DNA from: Pedobacter sp. Leaf176
Lineage (GTDB): Bacteria > Bacteroidota > Bacteroidia > Sphingobacteriales > Sphingobacteriaceae
Direction: 5' to 3'
Assembly: GCF_001424305.1 (NCBI RefSeq)
Contig: NZ_LMPD01000005.1
Location: 124,001-188,000, forward strand
Length of the DNA stretch: 64,000 bases
Position 1 is the stretch's first letter; the number at the start of each line of letters is the position of its first letter. Positions 45,189-54,271 of the stretch are shown here, in pieces. The translations under genes and the position numbers were made by a program. The notes under the pieces are model-generated. The model did not search any database and was not told where the DNA came from. It saw only the letters and a list, made by a program, of their open reading frames with translations.

Positions 45189-45215
45189 CGCCATTGATTA
45201 TTACAATCAACGGCG
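45189..45215. terminator. Possible hairpin terminator after the toxin remnant
   Basis: CGCCATTGATT pairs with AATCAACGGCG (one mismatch) around a 5-base loop. There is no good T-run on the plus strand, but an A-run lies before it, which would be a T-run for minus-strand transcription from the lipoprotein gene. Confidence 0.45.
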
Positions 45216-45242
45216 CAAGCAAATAATCGGGGGATTAAGATC

Positions 45243-45647
45243 TTATCTCGTTAAATAATACTTTTTAACAATATTGGTTTTATCCATTTTTGCTGTGAAC
45301 TGCAGCTGTGTAGCAGATAAGGTGGAAACCGTACAATATGATGTTCCTTCCGGAAAAACCATACTGAAGTCCTTACCTAAAGAAATTATATAACTCCCGA
45401 TTGTACGCTGATTGGACATACCCAACTCCACTTGGTCATCATCATTCGATTTAAAGTCCATGTAATCATTTATTGTATAGGTAAATGTTCCATTAAGGCT
45501 TTCATTTGAGTTGCCCGAAACTTCAATTTTATTAACCATCCATTTACCAATAATTCTGGCTTTTAGCGAACTATCGTCCTTTTTACAAGAGAATAACGCT
45601 GCAGTCGCTAAAAAAAGCAAACTTAAAACGGTAATTTGTTTTTTCAT
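45243..45647 (-). CDS. Lipocalin-like lipoprotein
   Basis: 134 residues. Lipoprotein signal with lipobox LFSC (Cys21) followed by KKDDSS, the usual acidic spacer of exported Bacteroidota lipoproteins. The mature part has IIGKWMVNKIEVSG, like the start of lipocalin-like/DUF4923-type domains, and alternating beta-strand pattern. Function unknown. Monocistronic; convergent with the decayed toxin locus. Confidence 0.65.
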   Translation of the reverse strand: MKKQITVLSLLFLATAALFSCKKDDSSLKARIIGKWMVNKIEVSGNSNESLNGTFTYTINDYMDFKSNDDDQVELGMSNQRTIGSYIISLGKDFSMVFPEGTSYCTVSTLSATQLQFTAKMDKTNIVKKYYLTR

Positions 45648-45796
45648 TTAGGGGAGATTTAAGTTTTGATTATGATTATTAACGCCCTTTAACCAAATTT
45701 CGTACCATTCTAATAAAATAAACGGAATTACATTATGAATTACTTAAGGACTAAATTACTGATTACAGCGTTATAATCATTTAGAAATGCTTTAAA

Positions 45797-45828
45797 TTGG
45801 CGTTTATCAGGTATAATTTATATTTTCG
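45797..45828 (+). promoter_or_regulatory. Putative promoter of the ftsX operon
   Basis: TTGG at 45797-45800 and TATTTTCG at 45821-45828 are 20 bp apart, resembling the -33 TTTG and -7 TAnnTTTG pair of Bacteroidota with one deviation in the -7 element. The ATG is 20 bp downstream. Confidence 0.45.
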
Positions 45829-45848
45829 CAAAAACAAAATTTAAATAC

Positions 45849-46727
45849 ATGGAAGAATTCGAAGTAAGTGATGCATCTAAGAAAACTAAAACGGTATACA
45901 TCTCTACTATTATTAGTATTGCGTTGGTTCTATTAATGCTGGGACTGCTTGGGTTGGTACTTGTACATGCCAAAAACCTGTCTAACTATGTTAAAGAAAA
46001 TATCGTATTAAACATCATTGTCGATGAAGGTGCTAAAGAAACTGACGTACTGGCTTTTCAGAAAGAACTGAATTCCAATCCCGCTGTAAAACAAACCCAG
46101 TATGTGAATAAAGAACTAGCAGCCCGAAATTTAACTCAGGATTTAGGAGAGGACTTTGTTAACTTTTTAGGTTACAACCCCTTAACTTCTACCTTCGATG
46201 TCTATTTGAAAGCAGACTATGCAAATAATAAGAGTATTGACGCTTTAAAAGCCAACATTGCAAAAAACCCTGTTGTCAAAGAAGTGGTATATCAGAGTTC
46301 CTTAATTGACATGGTAAATAAAAATATCAATACCATTGGCCTGATAATTTTAGCTTTTGCTGCACTGTTACTTGTCATCTCTATTGCATTGATTAACAAT
46401 ACCATACGTCTTGCGATATACTCACAACGATTTTTAATAAAAAGTATGCAGTTAGTTGGTGCAACGAAAAATTTTATCAGACGTCCTTTCTTATTGTATG
46501 CTGCACTTCATGGTTTAATTGCAGCATTTATCGCAATAATTATTTTATTGGCGACATTGATATATGCCCGTAAGGAAGTGCCTGAAATCATTATTCTGAA
46601 TAATTATACAGAATTTGGTTTCGTGTTTATTGGCCTGGTAATTATTGGCATTTTTATTACAGGAATTAGTACATGGTTTGCAGTAAGCAGGTATTTACGT
46701 TTAAAATCTTATCATCTTTATAGATAA
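45849..46727 (+). CDS. ftsX: Cell-division protein FtsX
   Basis: 292 residues. Topology of FtsX: an N-terminal membrane helix (about 17-42), an extracytoplasmic domain (about 43-165, with VDEGAKETDVLAFQKELN), then three helices, the last two close to the C-terminus. With the FtsE ATPase it controls peptidoglycan hydrolases at the septum. ftsE is not adjacent, as usual in this phylum. The stop overlaps the next start by one base. Confidence 0.88.
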   Translation: MEEFEVSDASKKTKTVYISTIISIALVLLMLGLLGLVLVHAKNLSNYVKENIVLNIIVDEGAKETDVLAFQKELNSNPAVKQTQYVNKELAARNLTQDLGEDFVNFLGYNPLTSTFDVYLKADYANNKSIDALKANIAKNPVVKEVVYQSSLIDMVNKNINTIGLIILAFAALLLVISIALINNTIRLAIYSQRFLIKSMQLVGATKNFIRRPFLLYAALHGLIAAFIAIIILLATLIYARKEVPEIIILNNYTEFGFVFIGLVIIGIFITGISTWFAVSRYLRLKSYHLYR

Positions 46728-46954
46728 TGGCAGAGAAAAAAACAGGTCCGGTAACAAAGGACGTTAAAAGCAAGTTGGTTTTCACTAAGAAAAACTATCA
46801 GTTATTACTTATCAGCATGGCAATTGTTGCTGTCGGCTTCGTATTAATGATGGGTACAACAGGCAACATTTACGACTTCAGAAGAACTTTGTTAGCACCT
46901 TTAGTTGTGCTTTCTGGTTTTGCTTTTGGCATTTACGCGATTCTTAAAAAATAA
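46727..46954 (+). CDS. DUF3098 membrane protein
   Basis: 75 residues, two membrane helices (about 25-43 and 53-72) joined by a short loop with MGTTGNIYDFRRT. This matches DUF3098, a small family found between ftsX and uppP in Bacteroidota. Overlap with ftsX by one base implies coupling. Function unknown; the conserved placement suggests a role at the envelope or divisome. Confidence 0.82.
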   Translation: MAEKKTGPVTKDVKSKLVFTKKNYQLLLISMAIVAVGFVLMMGTTGNIYDFRRTLLAPLVVLSGFAFGIYAILKK

Positions 46955-46982
46955 TTTTCCGCTCAGGATTGTAATGGAAAAT

Positions 46983-47001
46983 GCTAAATATATAATTTAG
47001 C
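46983..47001. other. Small palindrome before uppP
   Basis: GCTAAAT, 5 bases, ATTTAGC. Lies in the 78-bp gap between the DUF3098 gene and uppP. No T-run follows; role unclear. Confidence 0.35.
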
Positions 47002-47032
47002 GTTTCTCTATTGCCGTTATCTAATATAAATT

Positions 47033-47827
47033 ATGAATTCTTTTGAAGCCATTATCCTTGCAATTATCGAAGGATTGACTGAGTTTTTACCCGTATCCAG
47101 TACTGGACACATGATTATCGGTTCTTCCTTAATGGGTATTGCCAGCGACCCTTTTGTGAAGCTTTTCACGGTTGCTATACAACTAGGTGCCATTCTTTCA
47201 GTGGTTGTATTGTATTTTAAAAGGTTCTTTAAATCGATAAATTTTTACATTAAACTTTTAGTTGCCTTTATCCCGGCAGCAATATTTGGTCTTTTATTGA
47301 GCGATACTATTGATGCACTTTTGGAAAGTCCGATGGCAGTTGGGATTTCCTTATTAATTGGTGGTGTAATTTTATTATTCGTTGATAAATGGTTTAATCA
47401 GCCAACGGTTACAGAAGAAGAAGATGTTACCTATCTTACGGCCTTGAAAATAGGCTTCTTCCAATGTATCGCTATGATCCCAGGCGTTTCCCGTTCAGGT
47501 GCAACTATCGTTGGCGGTATGTCTCAAAAGCTAAGCAGAAAAGTGGCAGCTGAATTTTCATTCTTTTTAGCCGTACCAACCATGTTCGCTGCAACAGCAA
47601 AAAAACTTTATGACTTTTATAAAGAAGGAAATACAATTACACACGAACAAACCACTTTATTAATTATTGGTAATGTGGTTGCCTTCATTGTCGCACTTCT
47701 GGCGATTAAAAGCTTCATCGGCTACCTGAACAAACACGGTTTCAGGGTTTTCGGCTGGTACAGAATTGTAGCGGGATTAATCATTATCGGACTGTTGCTA
47801 ACCGGACATAACTTACAAATTATTTAA
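47033..47827 (+). CDS. uppP: Undecaprenyl-diphosphatase (BacA type)
   Basis: 264 residues, about eight membrane helices. Removes a phosphate from undecaprenyl diphosphate, recycling the lipid carrier for cell-wall synthesis. Signature motifs are [14 protein letters not shown] near residues 13-26 and [10 protein letters not shown] near 150. Conferring bacitracin resistance is a known family trait. Part of the ftsX-to-ribF run. Confidence 0.95.
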   Translation: MNSFEAIILAIIEGLTEFLPVSSTGHMIIGSSLMGIASDPFVKLFTVAIQLGAILSVVVLYFKRFFKSINFYIKLLVAFIPAAIFGLLLSDTIDALLESPMAVGISLLIGGVILLFVDKWFNQPTVTEEEDVTYLTALKIGFFQCIAMIPGVSRSGATIVGGMSQKLSRKVAAEFSFFLAVPTMFAATAKKLYDFYKEGNTITHEQTTLLIIGNVVAFIVALLAIKSFIGYLNKHGFRVFGWYRIVAGLIIIGLLLTGHNLQII

Positions 47828-47831
47828 TCTG

Positions 47832-47839
47832 TATCTTTG
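47832..47839 (+). promoter_or_regulatory. Putative truB promoter, -7 element
   Basis: TATCTTTG fits TAnnTTTG and is followed by GC. It lies just after the uppP stop and only 14 bp before the GTG start of truB, so the transcript would have almost no leader. Confidence 0.45.
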
Positions 47840-47853
47840 CGCAAAAAAGATTT

Positions 47854-48579
47854 GTGAGTACAGAAAATTCAAAGTTTAAAGATTTCGATTTTGCCGGGGG
47901 CGAACTGCTGCTGATTAATAAACCATACAAATGGACTTCGTTTGATGTGGTAGGCAAAATACGTAATTCTTTAAAGCCATTAAAACTTAAAGTTGGTCAT
48001 GCGGGCACGTTAGACCCGCTAGCAACAGGTTTGCTTATCATTTGTACAGGTAAACTGACTAAACAGATAGATACTTTTCAGGCTGAAGAGAAAGAATATA
48101 CAGGCACTATGATTCTCGGTGCCACCACACCTTCATTCGATATGGAAACCGAGGTTGAGGAAACATTCGACATCAGCAACATCACAGCAGAAGAAATTTA
48201 TGAAGCCTGTAAACCCTTTATAGGGGATATTGAACAGTACCCACCTGCACACTCAGCGGTAAAGGTAAATGGTGAACGATTGTATGTGAAAGCCAGACTA
48301 GGTGAAGAGGTAGAACTACGTAAACGTTCTGTTTCTGTTCCGGAATTTGAAATTACCCGTATAGAGTTGCCTGAAATCGATTTCCGAATTGTTTGTAGTA
48401 AAGGTACTTACATCCGATCATTGATATCTGATTTCGGTAAGCAGCTAAACAATGGTGCTTATCTTTCTAAACTTACACGCACGCGCAGCGGAAACTTTTT
48501 ACTTTCGAATTCGTTTGAGGTTTTAGAGCTTGTTAATTATATTCGCAGCAAGAAAGATGAAGCTAAAGTACAGGAATAA
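47854..48579 (+). CDS. truB: tRNA pseudouridine-55 synthase, GTG start
   Basis: 241 residues. Makes pseudouridine 55 in the T-loop of tRNAs. Catalytic Asp54 in HAGTLDPLATGLL; LLINKPYKWTSFDVV at the N-terminus and CSKGTYIRSLI are family hallmarks. Start is GTG at 47854; no ATG is available before LLINKP. Shorter than the E. coli enzyme because the C-terminal PUA extension is minimal, as in other Bacteroidota. Confidence 0.93.
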   Translation: MSTENSKFKDFDFAGGELLLINKPYKWTSFDVVGKIRNSLKPLKLKVGHAGTLDPLATGLLIICTGKLTKQIDTFQAEEKEYTGTMILGATTPSFDMETEVEETFDISNITAEEIYEACKPFIGDIEQYPPAHSAVKVNGERLYVKARLGEEVELRKRSVSVPEFEITRIELPEIDFRIVCSKGTYIRSLISDFGKQLNNGAYLSKLTRTRSGNFLLSNSFEVLELVNYIRSKKDEAKVQE

Positions 48580-48581
48580 GC

Positions 48582-49442
48582 ATGAACAACATCAAAAATA
48601 AGAATGCCCGGTTAATCAAAGAAATTTTATTAATCATGGCTGGTGTTACTTCGGCATGTTTTGGTCTGAAAAGTTTTTTAATGCCCAGTCATTTTATTGA
48701 TGGTGGCGTTACCGGCATTTCATTACTTGTTAGCACATTAACCGGCTGGAATCTATCTTACCTGATTGCGATTATCAACATCCCATTCGTAATTTTAGGC
48801 TTCAGGCAAATTGGAAAAGGCTTCGCATTGAAAACGGCGATTGCAATTGCCTGCCTATCACTTGCCTTAGTTATCATCCCTTTCCAGCCTATTACCCATG
48901 ATAAATTATTAATTGCATTTTTTGGCGGGCTGTTTTTAGGTGGGGGAATTGGCTTAGCAATGCGTGGCGGATGCGTAATTGATGGCACTGAAGTACTGGC
49001 ACTTTACATCAGTAAAAACAGTATTCTTACCGTTGGCAACATTATCCTGGTTTTAAATATCATCATTTTTGCATTTGCTGCATATTTTTTAAATATTGAA
49101 ACAGCGCTATATGCTATTCTCACCTACCTATCGGCATCAAGTACCATAGATTTTATTGTAAATGGACTGGAGCAGTACACAGGTGTAACCATCATCTCAG
49201 AACATCAGGAAGAAATTAAGGGCTATATCATTAAGGATATGAAGCGTGGTGTTACGATTTATAAAGGTGAGGGCGGTTATGGCGAGAAGAAGGATCTTGA
49301 TATTATTTTTACCGTTGTAACTAAACTTGAGATGAGCAAACTTCAAAGCGCCATCAGACAAATCGATGCAGACGCTTTTGTAATACAACAACAAATTGCC
49401 GATCTGAAAGGTGGCGTGGTTAAACGCCATTCTTTACATTAA
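48582..49442 (+). CDS. YitT family membrane protein (DUF2179)
   Basis: 286 residues: about five or six membrane helices up to residue ~195 (FLMPSHFIDGGVTGISLL, GGLFLGGGIGLAMRGGCVIDGTEV) followed by a cytoplasmic DUF2179 domain (GVTIYKGEGGYGEKKDLDII). Function unknown across the family. It is inserted between truB (2 bp upstream) and ribF (11 bp downstream), so probably co-transcribed. Confidence 0.88.
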   Translation: MNNIKNKNARLIKEILLIMAGVTSACFGLKSFLMPSHFIDGGVTGISLLVSTLTGWNLSYLIAIINIPFVILGFRQIGKGFALKTAIAIACLSLALVIIPFQPITHDKLLIAFFGGLFLGGGIGLAMRGGCVIDGTEVLALYISKNSILTVGNIILVLNIIIFAFAAYFLNIETALYAILTYLSASSTIDFIVNGLEQYTGVTIISEHQEEIKGYIIKDMKRGVTIYKGEGGYGEKKDLDIIFTVVTKLEMSKLQSAIRQIDADAFVIQQQIADLKGGVVKRHSLH

Positions 49443-49453
49443 TTATCAATCCA

Positions 49454-50443
49454 TTGAAAATATACAATCATCTTTCCGAATTTTCGAAACTGAATAATGC
49501 AATAGTAACCATCGGCACTTTTGACGGTGTACACTTTGGACATCAAAAAATTATAAGGCAACTGGTCGAAAAAGCCAAAGCAGATAATGGAGAAAGCGTA
49601 ATATTGACTTTTTTTCCGCATCCAAGAATGATTATCGACCCTGAAAATCAGGATTTAAAGATGATTAACACCATAAATGAAAAGGCTGAAATTCTAAAAA
49701 GCTTAGGTGTCGATCACCTTATTATCACACCATTTACCCGCGATTTTTCGAATCAGCTTCCCGAAGATTACATAAAAAACACTTTAGTAAACAACATTGG
49801 CACCAAACACATTATCATTGGTTACGACCATCGTTTTGGCAAAGACCGTTTAGGTAATCTTGCCGATTTAAAAGCTGCCGGATTACACTATGGTTTCACA
49901 GTTGAGGAAATCATGGAACAGGATATTCATGATGTAGCAGTAAGTTCGACTAAAATCAGGCAGGCACTATTAGAAGGCAATGTAGGTTTGGCAGCTGACT
50001 ATTTAGGCTATCCATTTTCCATTTTCGGTCGTGTAATTAAAGGCGACAAGATTGGCAGAACAATTGGCTTCCCTACGGCAAATATTTTCGTAGAAGAAAC
50101 CTATAAACTCATTCCCGGCGACGGAATTTATGCGGTAACAGTAGAGATTGGTTCAGCATTGAGCGTTGAGGGTATGGCGGCTGAACAACGTCAAACGCCA
50201 AACGCCAAACGCCAAATTTATAAAGGCATGGCTTACATTGGACAAAGGCCAACGATAAATGGTATGACCAGAAATATTGAGGTTAATATTTTTGATTTCA
50301 GCCAGGAAATTTATGGCCAGGATATAAAAATGAACTTTTTAAAATTTTTGCGCCACGACGTAAAATTCACCGGATTAGACGCTCTAACTGTTCAGCTTCA
50401 AAAAGATAAAGAAGCAACTTTAGATTATTTCAAATCCATATAA
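49454..50443 (+). CDS. ribF: Bifunctional riboflavin kinase/FMN adenylyltransferase, TTG start
   Basis: 329 residues. N-terminal adenylyltransferase with GTFDGVHFGH (21-30) and SSTKIR (164-169); C-terminal kinase from about 183 with GRTIGFPTANI (201-211). It makes FMN and FAD from riboflavin. Start is TTG at 49454, placed by the immediate MKIYNHL and the conserved N-terminus. Residues 234-255 (SALSVEGMAAEQ, then tandem QTPNAKRQ) are extra relative to the usual short hairpin between YAVTVEI and YKGMAYIG; they come from a repeat-containing DNA stretch listed separately. The kinase motifs themselves are intact. Confidence 0.92.
   Translation: MKIYNHLSEFSKLNNAIVTIGTFDGVHFGHQKIIRQLVEKAKADNGESVILTFFPHPRMIIDPENQDLKMINTINEKAEILKSLGVDHLIITPFTRDFSNQLPEDYIKNTLVNNIGTKHIIIGYDHRFGKDRLGNLADLKAAGLHYGFTVEEIMEQDIHDVAVSSTKIRQALLEGNVGLAADYLGYPFSIFGRVIKGDKIGRTIGFPTANIFVEETYKLIPGDGIYAVTVEIGSALSVEGMAAEQRQTPNAKRQIYKGMAYIGQRPTINGMTRNIEVNIFDFSQEIYGQDIKMNFLKFLRHDVKFTGLDALTVQLQKDKEATLDYFKSI
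50153..50218 (+). repeat. In-frame repeat-bearing insertion in ribF
   Basis: 66 bases (22 codons) that interrupt the kinase domain loop. The end holds three exact tandem copies of CAAACGC at 50192-50212, preceded by GAACAACGT. Its start, GCATTGAGCGTTGAGGG, is partly complementary. It resembles small intergenic repeats that have entered a coding frame. Confidence 0.55.
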
Positions 50444-50471
50444 TAATCGGTTTTATTACAATTTTTTCTTT

Positions 50472-50517
50472 AAAAAAAGCCTCATTTTAGCTATATTAGC
50501 AGCAATGAGGCTTTTTT
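50472..50517 (+). terminator. Rho-independent terminator after ribF
   Basis: AAAAAAGCCTCATT pairs with AATGAGGCTTTTTT around an 18-base AT-rich loop, with a T-run at the end. Confidence 0.85.
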
Positions 50518-50858
50518 ACATCGTCAACATTTTTATTTTTTTTATTGGCTTTGCAAGCTTTGCTTCGCAAAAAAAGCAGGTTATCGACTCAAAAAAAGGT
50601 ACTAAACTCAGTATTACTTCAGGCAAAAAACAAGTTAAAATTAATTCCGATTTTAGCCAGTCGAATGAAAATCTGCAGAAAGATTTCATCAATAATACGG
50701 TTATTAAGATTTCCCATCCGGCTTGCATTCTGCTCACATTTCTCTCTTTTCTTTTTTTAAAGAACAAATCGACAAAAGCGAGAACGGCAATCAAAAGATT
50801 GAAATTTATTTATTGGTACTTATTTAAAATCCTTTATCCGAAACACGTTTTCTGGTAG
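50505..50858 (+). CDS. Small hypothetical membrane/exported protein
   Basis: 117 residues. The N-terminus (MRLFYIVNIFIFFIGFASFA) looks like a signal peptide or membrane anchor; a second hydrophobic stretch (ILLTFLSFLFL) precedes a basic C-terminus. Lys/Ser-rich middle. The ATG sits inside the 3' arm of the ribF terminator, so its own mRNA would have to start within the terminator loop region or come from read-through. Not recognised. May be real, but evidence is limited to the signal-like start. Confidence 0.35.
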   Translation: MRLFYIVNIFIFFIGFASFASQKKQVIDSKKGTKLSITSGKKQVKINSDFSQSNENLQKDFINNTVIKISHPACILLTFLSFLFLKNKSTKARTAIKRLKFIYWYLFKILYPKHVFW

Positions 50859-50943
50859 CAATTATAAATTAGAAGCAGCAATGTAGAATTATAAACATAG
50901 CCCTTAGCTATGCTTACCATTTACCCTTTCTCCGAATTTATAC

Positions 50944-53157
50944 ATGCATTTACCAGATTTAATAGCCGATTTAGGATTAATTCTTGCCGCAGCGGGAATA
51001 ACCACACTCATATTTAAAAGAATAAAACAGCCTCTGGTTTTAGGCTACATCTTAGCGGGTCTCTTGGTTGGATCTCACCTAAGTTTCTTTCCATCCGTAA
51101 CCGATACAAAAAGCATCAATATTTGGGGAGAGATAGGGGTGATTTTTCTACTATTCAGTTTAGGTTTAGAGTTCAGTTTCAAAAAACTGGTTAAGGTAGG
51201 CGGGTCGGCTTCCATTACCGCTATCGTTAAAGTACTTTTGATTATTCTTGCCGGTTATCTGGCTGCTAAAGCGTTGGGTTGGTCTGACATGGATAGTTTA
51301 TTTCTCGGCGGGATATTATCCATTTCCTCGACCATGATAACGATAAAAGCCTTTGAAGAACTAGGTTTAAAACATAAAAAATTTGCTGGTCTTGTTTTCG
51401 GGGTTTTAATTGTAGAAGATTTAGTTGCGATTTTACTCCTGGTGTTATTTTCAACACTTGCCGTTAGTCAGCAATCGGCAGGAACAGAAATGTTATTTTC
51501 CATCTTAAAACTCGCGTTCTTTTTGGTCCTTTGGTTTTTAGGGGGCATCTTTTTAGTTCCGTCGTTCCTGAAAGCAACTAAAAAATTAATGAATGATGAA
51601 ACCATGCTGGTCGTTTCCCTGGCACTATGTTTAGTAATGGTTTTACTGGCCGATAAAGTGGGTTTTTCTCCTGCTCTTGGTGCTTTTATCATGGGCTCTA
51701 TTTTGGCAGAAACAACCCAGGCGGAACGTATTGAGCATTTAACGAAATCTGTTAAAGACTTATTTGCGGCAGTTTTCTTTGTATCTGTAGGCATGCTTAT
51801 CGACCCTGCCATGCTGGTTAAATACGCCGTCCCAATCTTAGTAGCTACATTTATCATCATTTTCGGAAAGATACTGTTTACTATTCTCGGCGCCTTACTA
51901 TCCGGGCAACCACTTAAAACATCCGTGCAATCGGGCATGAGTCTAGCACAAATCGGTGAGTTTTCGTTCATTATCGCATCGTTGGGCTTAACGCTCAAAG
52001 TAACCAGCGATTTCCTTTACCCGATAGCAGTAGCTGCAGCCGCGATAACGACCTTTACGACACCATACCTAATTAAACTGTCCGACCCGTTTTATCAGTT
52101 CTTGAAAAGAAAATTACCACAAAAATGGCTCGATGGAATTGAAAGGTATAGCTCGAGTACCGAGGGCATCACCACTTTGAGCGACTGGAAAATCCTGCTA
52201 CGATCGTATATTTTTAATACAATTATCCACTCCGTAATTATTATCGCCATTATTTTTTTAGCATACCGATATGTTCAGCCTTTCATTGCAAAAAATGTAG
52301 TCAATGGTATCCAGTCTACTATTATAAGTTTGATAGCCTCTTTCATCCTGATGGCTCCGTTTTTATGGGCATTATCGATCAGAAGGATACAAAAAAATGC
52401 CTATTCACATTTGTGGCTAAATAAAAAATATACGCGGGGACCTTTGATTGCCATTGAGGTTTTTAGAATTGCCCTTGGTATATTTTTCGTCGGTTTTTTA
52501 ATGTATGAATTTTTTGATACCTGGATTGCGGCAGGTATTGCTTTAGCACTTATCATTTTGGTAATGGTCATATTTTCGAGAAAGCTACAGGCATTTTACA
52601 ATAAACTGGAAAAGCGTTTCATGCTCAACCTGAATGCGAGAGAAAATCTAAAGCCGGATATTTTACCCTGGGATACTCACTTAACCGAAATTAAAGTCTC
52701 TCCCGAATCAAGTGTTGTCGGGAAGACATTAGCTGAACTGATGATCAGGGAAAAATATGGAGTAAATATTGCTTTGATTGAACGGGGCAGAAATAATATT
52801 CCAACTCCTGGAAGGGATGAAAGACTTTATCCTAATGATAACCTGCTACTGATTGGTGCCGATGATCAACTGGCCTCAGTAAAAGCACTTCTGGAAGTCG
52901 ACATTCCGGATACCGAACAAGAAAAGACTTTTCCTGATAAGGAAATGACCCTGCAAAAGGTTGTGGTAAGTACCGAATCGCCGGTATATGGCCTGAGCAT
53001 CAGAAATGCAGGAATCAGAGAAAAGGCACAGGCACTAATTGTTGGCATTGAACGTGGTACAAGCAGAATTTTAAATCCTTCATCTGATTTCGTTTTCGAT
53101 AACGGCGATGTTATCTGGATTGTTGGCAATAACAAGAAGATTAAAGAAGTGATTTAA
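50944..53157 (+). CDS. CPA2-family cation:proton antiporter with TrkA-C domains
   Basis: 737 residues. Residues about 1-390 form the Na+/H+ exchanger domain of about 12 helices, resembling KefB/RosB (PLVLGYILAGLLVGSHLS, GVIFLLFSLGLEFS, VSVGMLIDPAM). After further membrane segments (about 415-550) come two RCK_C/TrkA-C domains (about 570-650 with LTEIKVSPESSVVGKTL, and about 660-737 with LQKVVVSTESPVYGLSI). No TrkA-N nucleotide domain is present. Probable K+ or Na+/H+ antiport in the inner membrane, controlled by a ligand at the C-domains. Confidence 0.85.
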   Translation: MHLPDLIADLGLILAAAGITTLIFKRIKQPLVLGYILAGLLVGSHLSFFPSVTDTKSINIWGEIGVIFLLFSLGLEFSFKKLVKVGGSASITAIVKVLLIILAGYLAAKALGWSDMDSLFLGGILSISSTMITIKAFEELGLKHKKFAGLVFGVLIVEDLVAILLLVLFSTLAVSQQSAGTEMLFSILKLAFFLVLWFLGGIFLVPSFLKATKKLMNDETMLVVSLALCLVMVLLADKVGFSPALGAFIMGSILAETTQAERIEHLTKSVKDLFAAVFFVSVGMLIDPAMLVKYAVPILVATFIIIFGKILFTILGALLSGQPLKTSVQSGMSLAQIGEFSFIIASLGLTLKVTSDFLYPIAVAAAAITTFTTPYLIKLSDPFYQFLKRKLPQKWLDGIERYSSSTEGITTLSDWKILLRSYIFNTIIHSVIIIAIIFLAYRYVQPFIAKNVVNGIQSTIISLIASFILMAPFLWALSIRRIQKNAYSHLWLNKKYTRGPLIAIEVFRIALGIFFVGFLMYEFFDTWIAAGIALALIILVMVIFSRKLQAFYNKLEKRFMLNLNARENLKPDILPWDTHLTEIKVSPESSVVGKTLAELMIREKYGVNIALIERGRNNIPTPGRDERLYPNDNLLLIGADDQLASVKALLEVDIPDTEQEKTFPDKEMTLQKVVVSTESPVYGLSIRNAGIREKAQALIVGIERGTSRILNPSSDFVFDNGDVIWIVGNNKKIKEVI

Positions 53158-53225
53158 AGTTGATGTCTTGATACCTGATACTCCTATCTTGATACTAATT
53201 TCATACCTTCGTTATTATCCTAAAT

Positions 53226-54260
53226 ATGAAAGTCGATAAAGAAAAGAGTGAGTTTCTGGATGATATGATTGAGCAGTGGCAAAACGACGGCTTAATTAGT
53301 GAGGAAACCAGCAATAAACTTCGTAAAAGCTATGAGGCCAAAAATTTCGATTGGCTACGCCTGGCACAATATGCTTTCTGGGTTGCGCTTGCCTGCGGAT
53401 TTATTGCATTAGGTTCTTTGCTTATCGATAATTCTATTCTTAATTATTTAAAAAGGGTTTATAACACACCAAATATTGTCATCGCAATTGTTTCGGGCGG
53501 ACTCGCAGCCTGGTTGTACATTTTAGGTTTCAGAAGGAAACAAAAACTGGCCCATCTAAAGTTCAGCAACGAAGCCATCGTTTTTTCTGCCATTCTGTTA
53601 ACAGCAAATGCCATTGCCTATTTCGGAAAGGCATTGGATAATGGCTCGGGTAATTTCTCTATGCTGATATTGATTTCAGTATTCATTTACGGTGCCCTGG
53701 GATTTGTTTTCAATTCAAGATTAATCTGGATTTTTGCTTTAATCACTCTTGGTGCCTGGTTTGGAACCGAAACCGGCTATTTAAGTCGCTGGAATTATTA
53801 TTTTCTTGGGATGAACTACCCCTTACGTTTTGTCATCTTTGGAGCAATATTAACCGCTGCTTCATTTATTATGAAAGTACGTCCGAAAATGCAGCACTTT
53901 TTCCAGGTAACTTACATTGCCGGAATGGTGTACCTTTTTATTTCATTATGGGCCTTATCGGTTTTTGGGAATTTTGCAAGCCTGGAAGAATGGTATAGCG
54001 TCAGGCAATTAAGTTTGTTTTATTGGGCACTGATCTCTGCAGTAGTATGCGTTGCAAGCACGCTTTTCGGCTTAAAATACCATGATGATATCGCCCGTGA
54101 ATTCGGGATAACATTTCTTTTCCTGAATCTTTATACCCGCTATTTCGAATACTTCTGGGATAGCTGGCACAAAGCGTTATTCTTTGCCGTACTGGCTGCA
54201 TCATTCTGGCTTATCGGTAGAAAAGCAGAAAAGATTTGGAATGTTGAGTTTTTAAAATGA
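53226..54260 (+). CDS. DUF2157-like polytopic membrane protein
   Basis: 344 residues: a charged N-terminus (KSEFLDDMIEQWQNDGLISEET) of the sort seen in DUF2157 proteins, then about nine hydrophobic segments. Function unknown. It is followed by a second membrane protein 11 bp downstream, so the two are probably co-transcribed. Confidence 0.65.
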   Translation: MKVDKEKSEFLDDMIEQWQNDGLISEETSNKLRKSYEAKNFDWLRLAQYAFWVALACGFIALGSLLIDNSILNYLKRVYNTPNIVIAIVSGGLAAWLYILGFRRKQKLAHLKFSNEAIVFSAILLTANAIAYFGKALDNGSGNFSMLILISVFIYGALGFVFNSRLIWIFALITLGAWFGTETGYLSRWNYYFLGMNYPLRFVIFGAILTAASFIMKVRPKMQHFFQVTYIAGMVYLFISLWALSVFGNFASLEEWYSVRQLSLFYWALISAVVCVASTLFGLKYHDDIAREFGITFLFLNLYTRYFEYFWDSWHKALFFAVLAASFWLIGRKAEKIWNVEFLK

Positions 54261-54271
54261 AAAATTAAGTC

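Noticed and set aside
50516..50794. Minus-strand frame opposite the small ORF after ribF
   Set aside because: Low-complexity basic/hydrophobic composition mirrors the other strand; neither family features nor a promoter.
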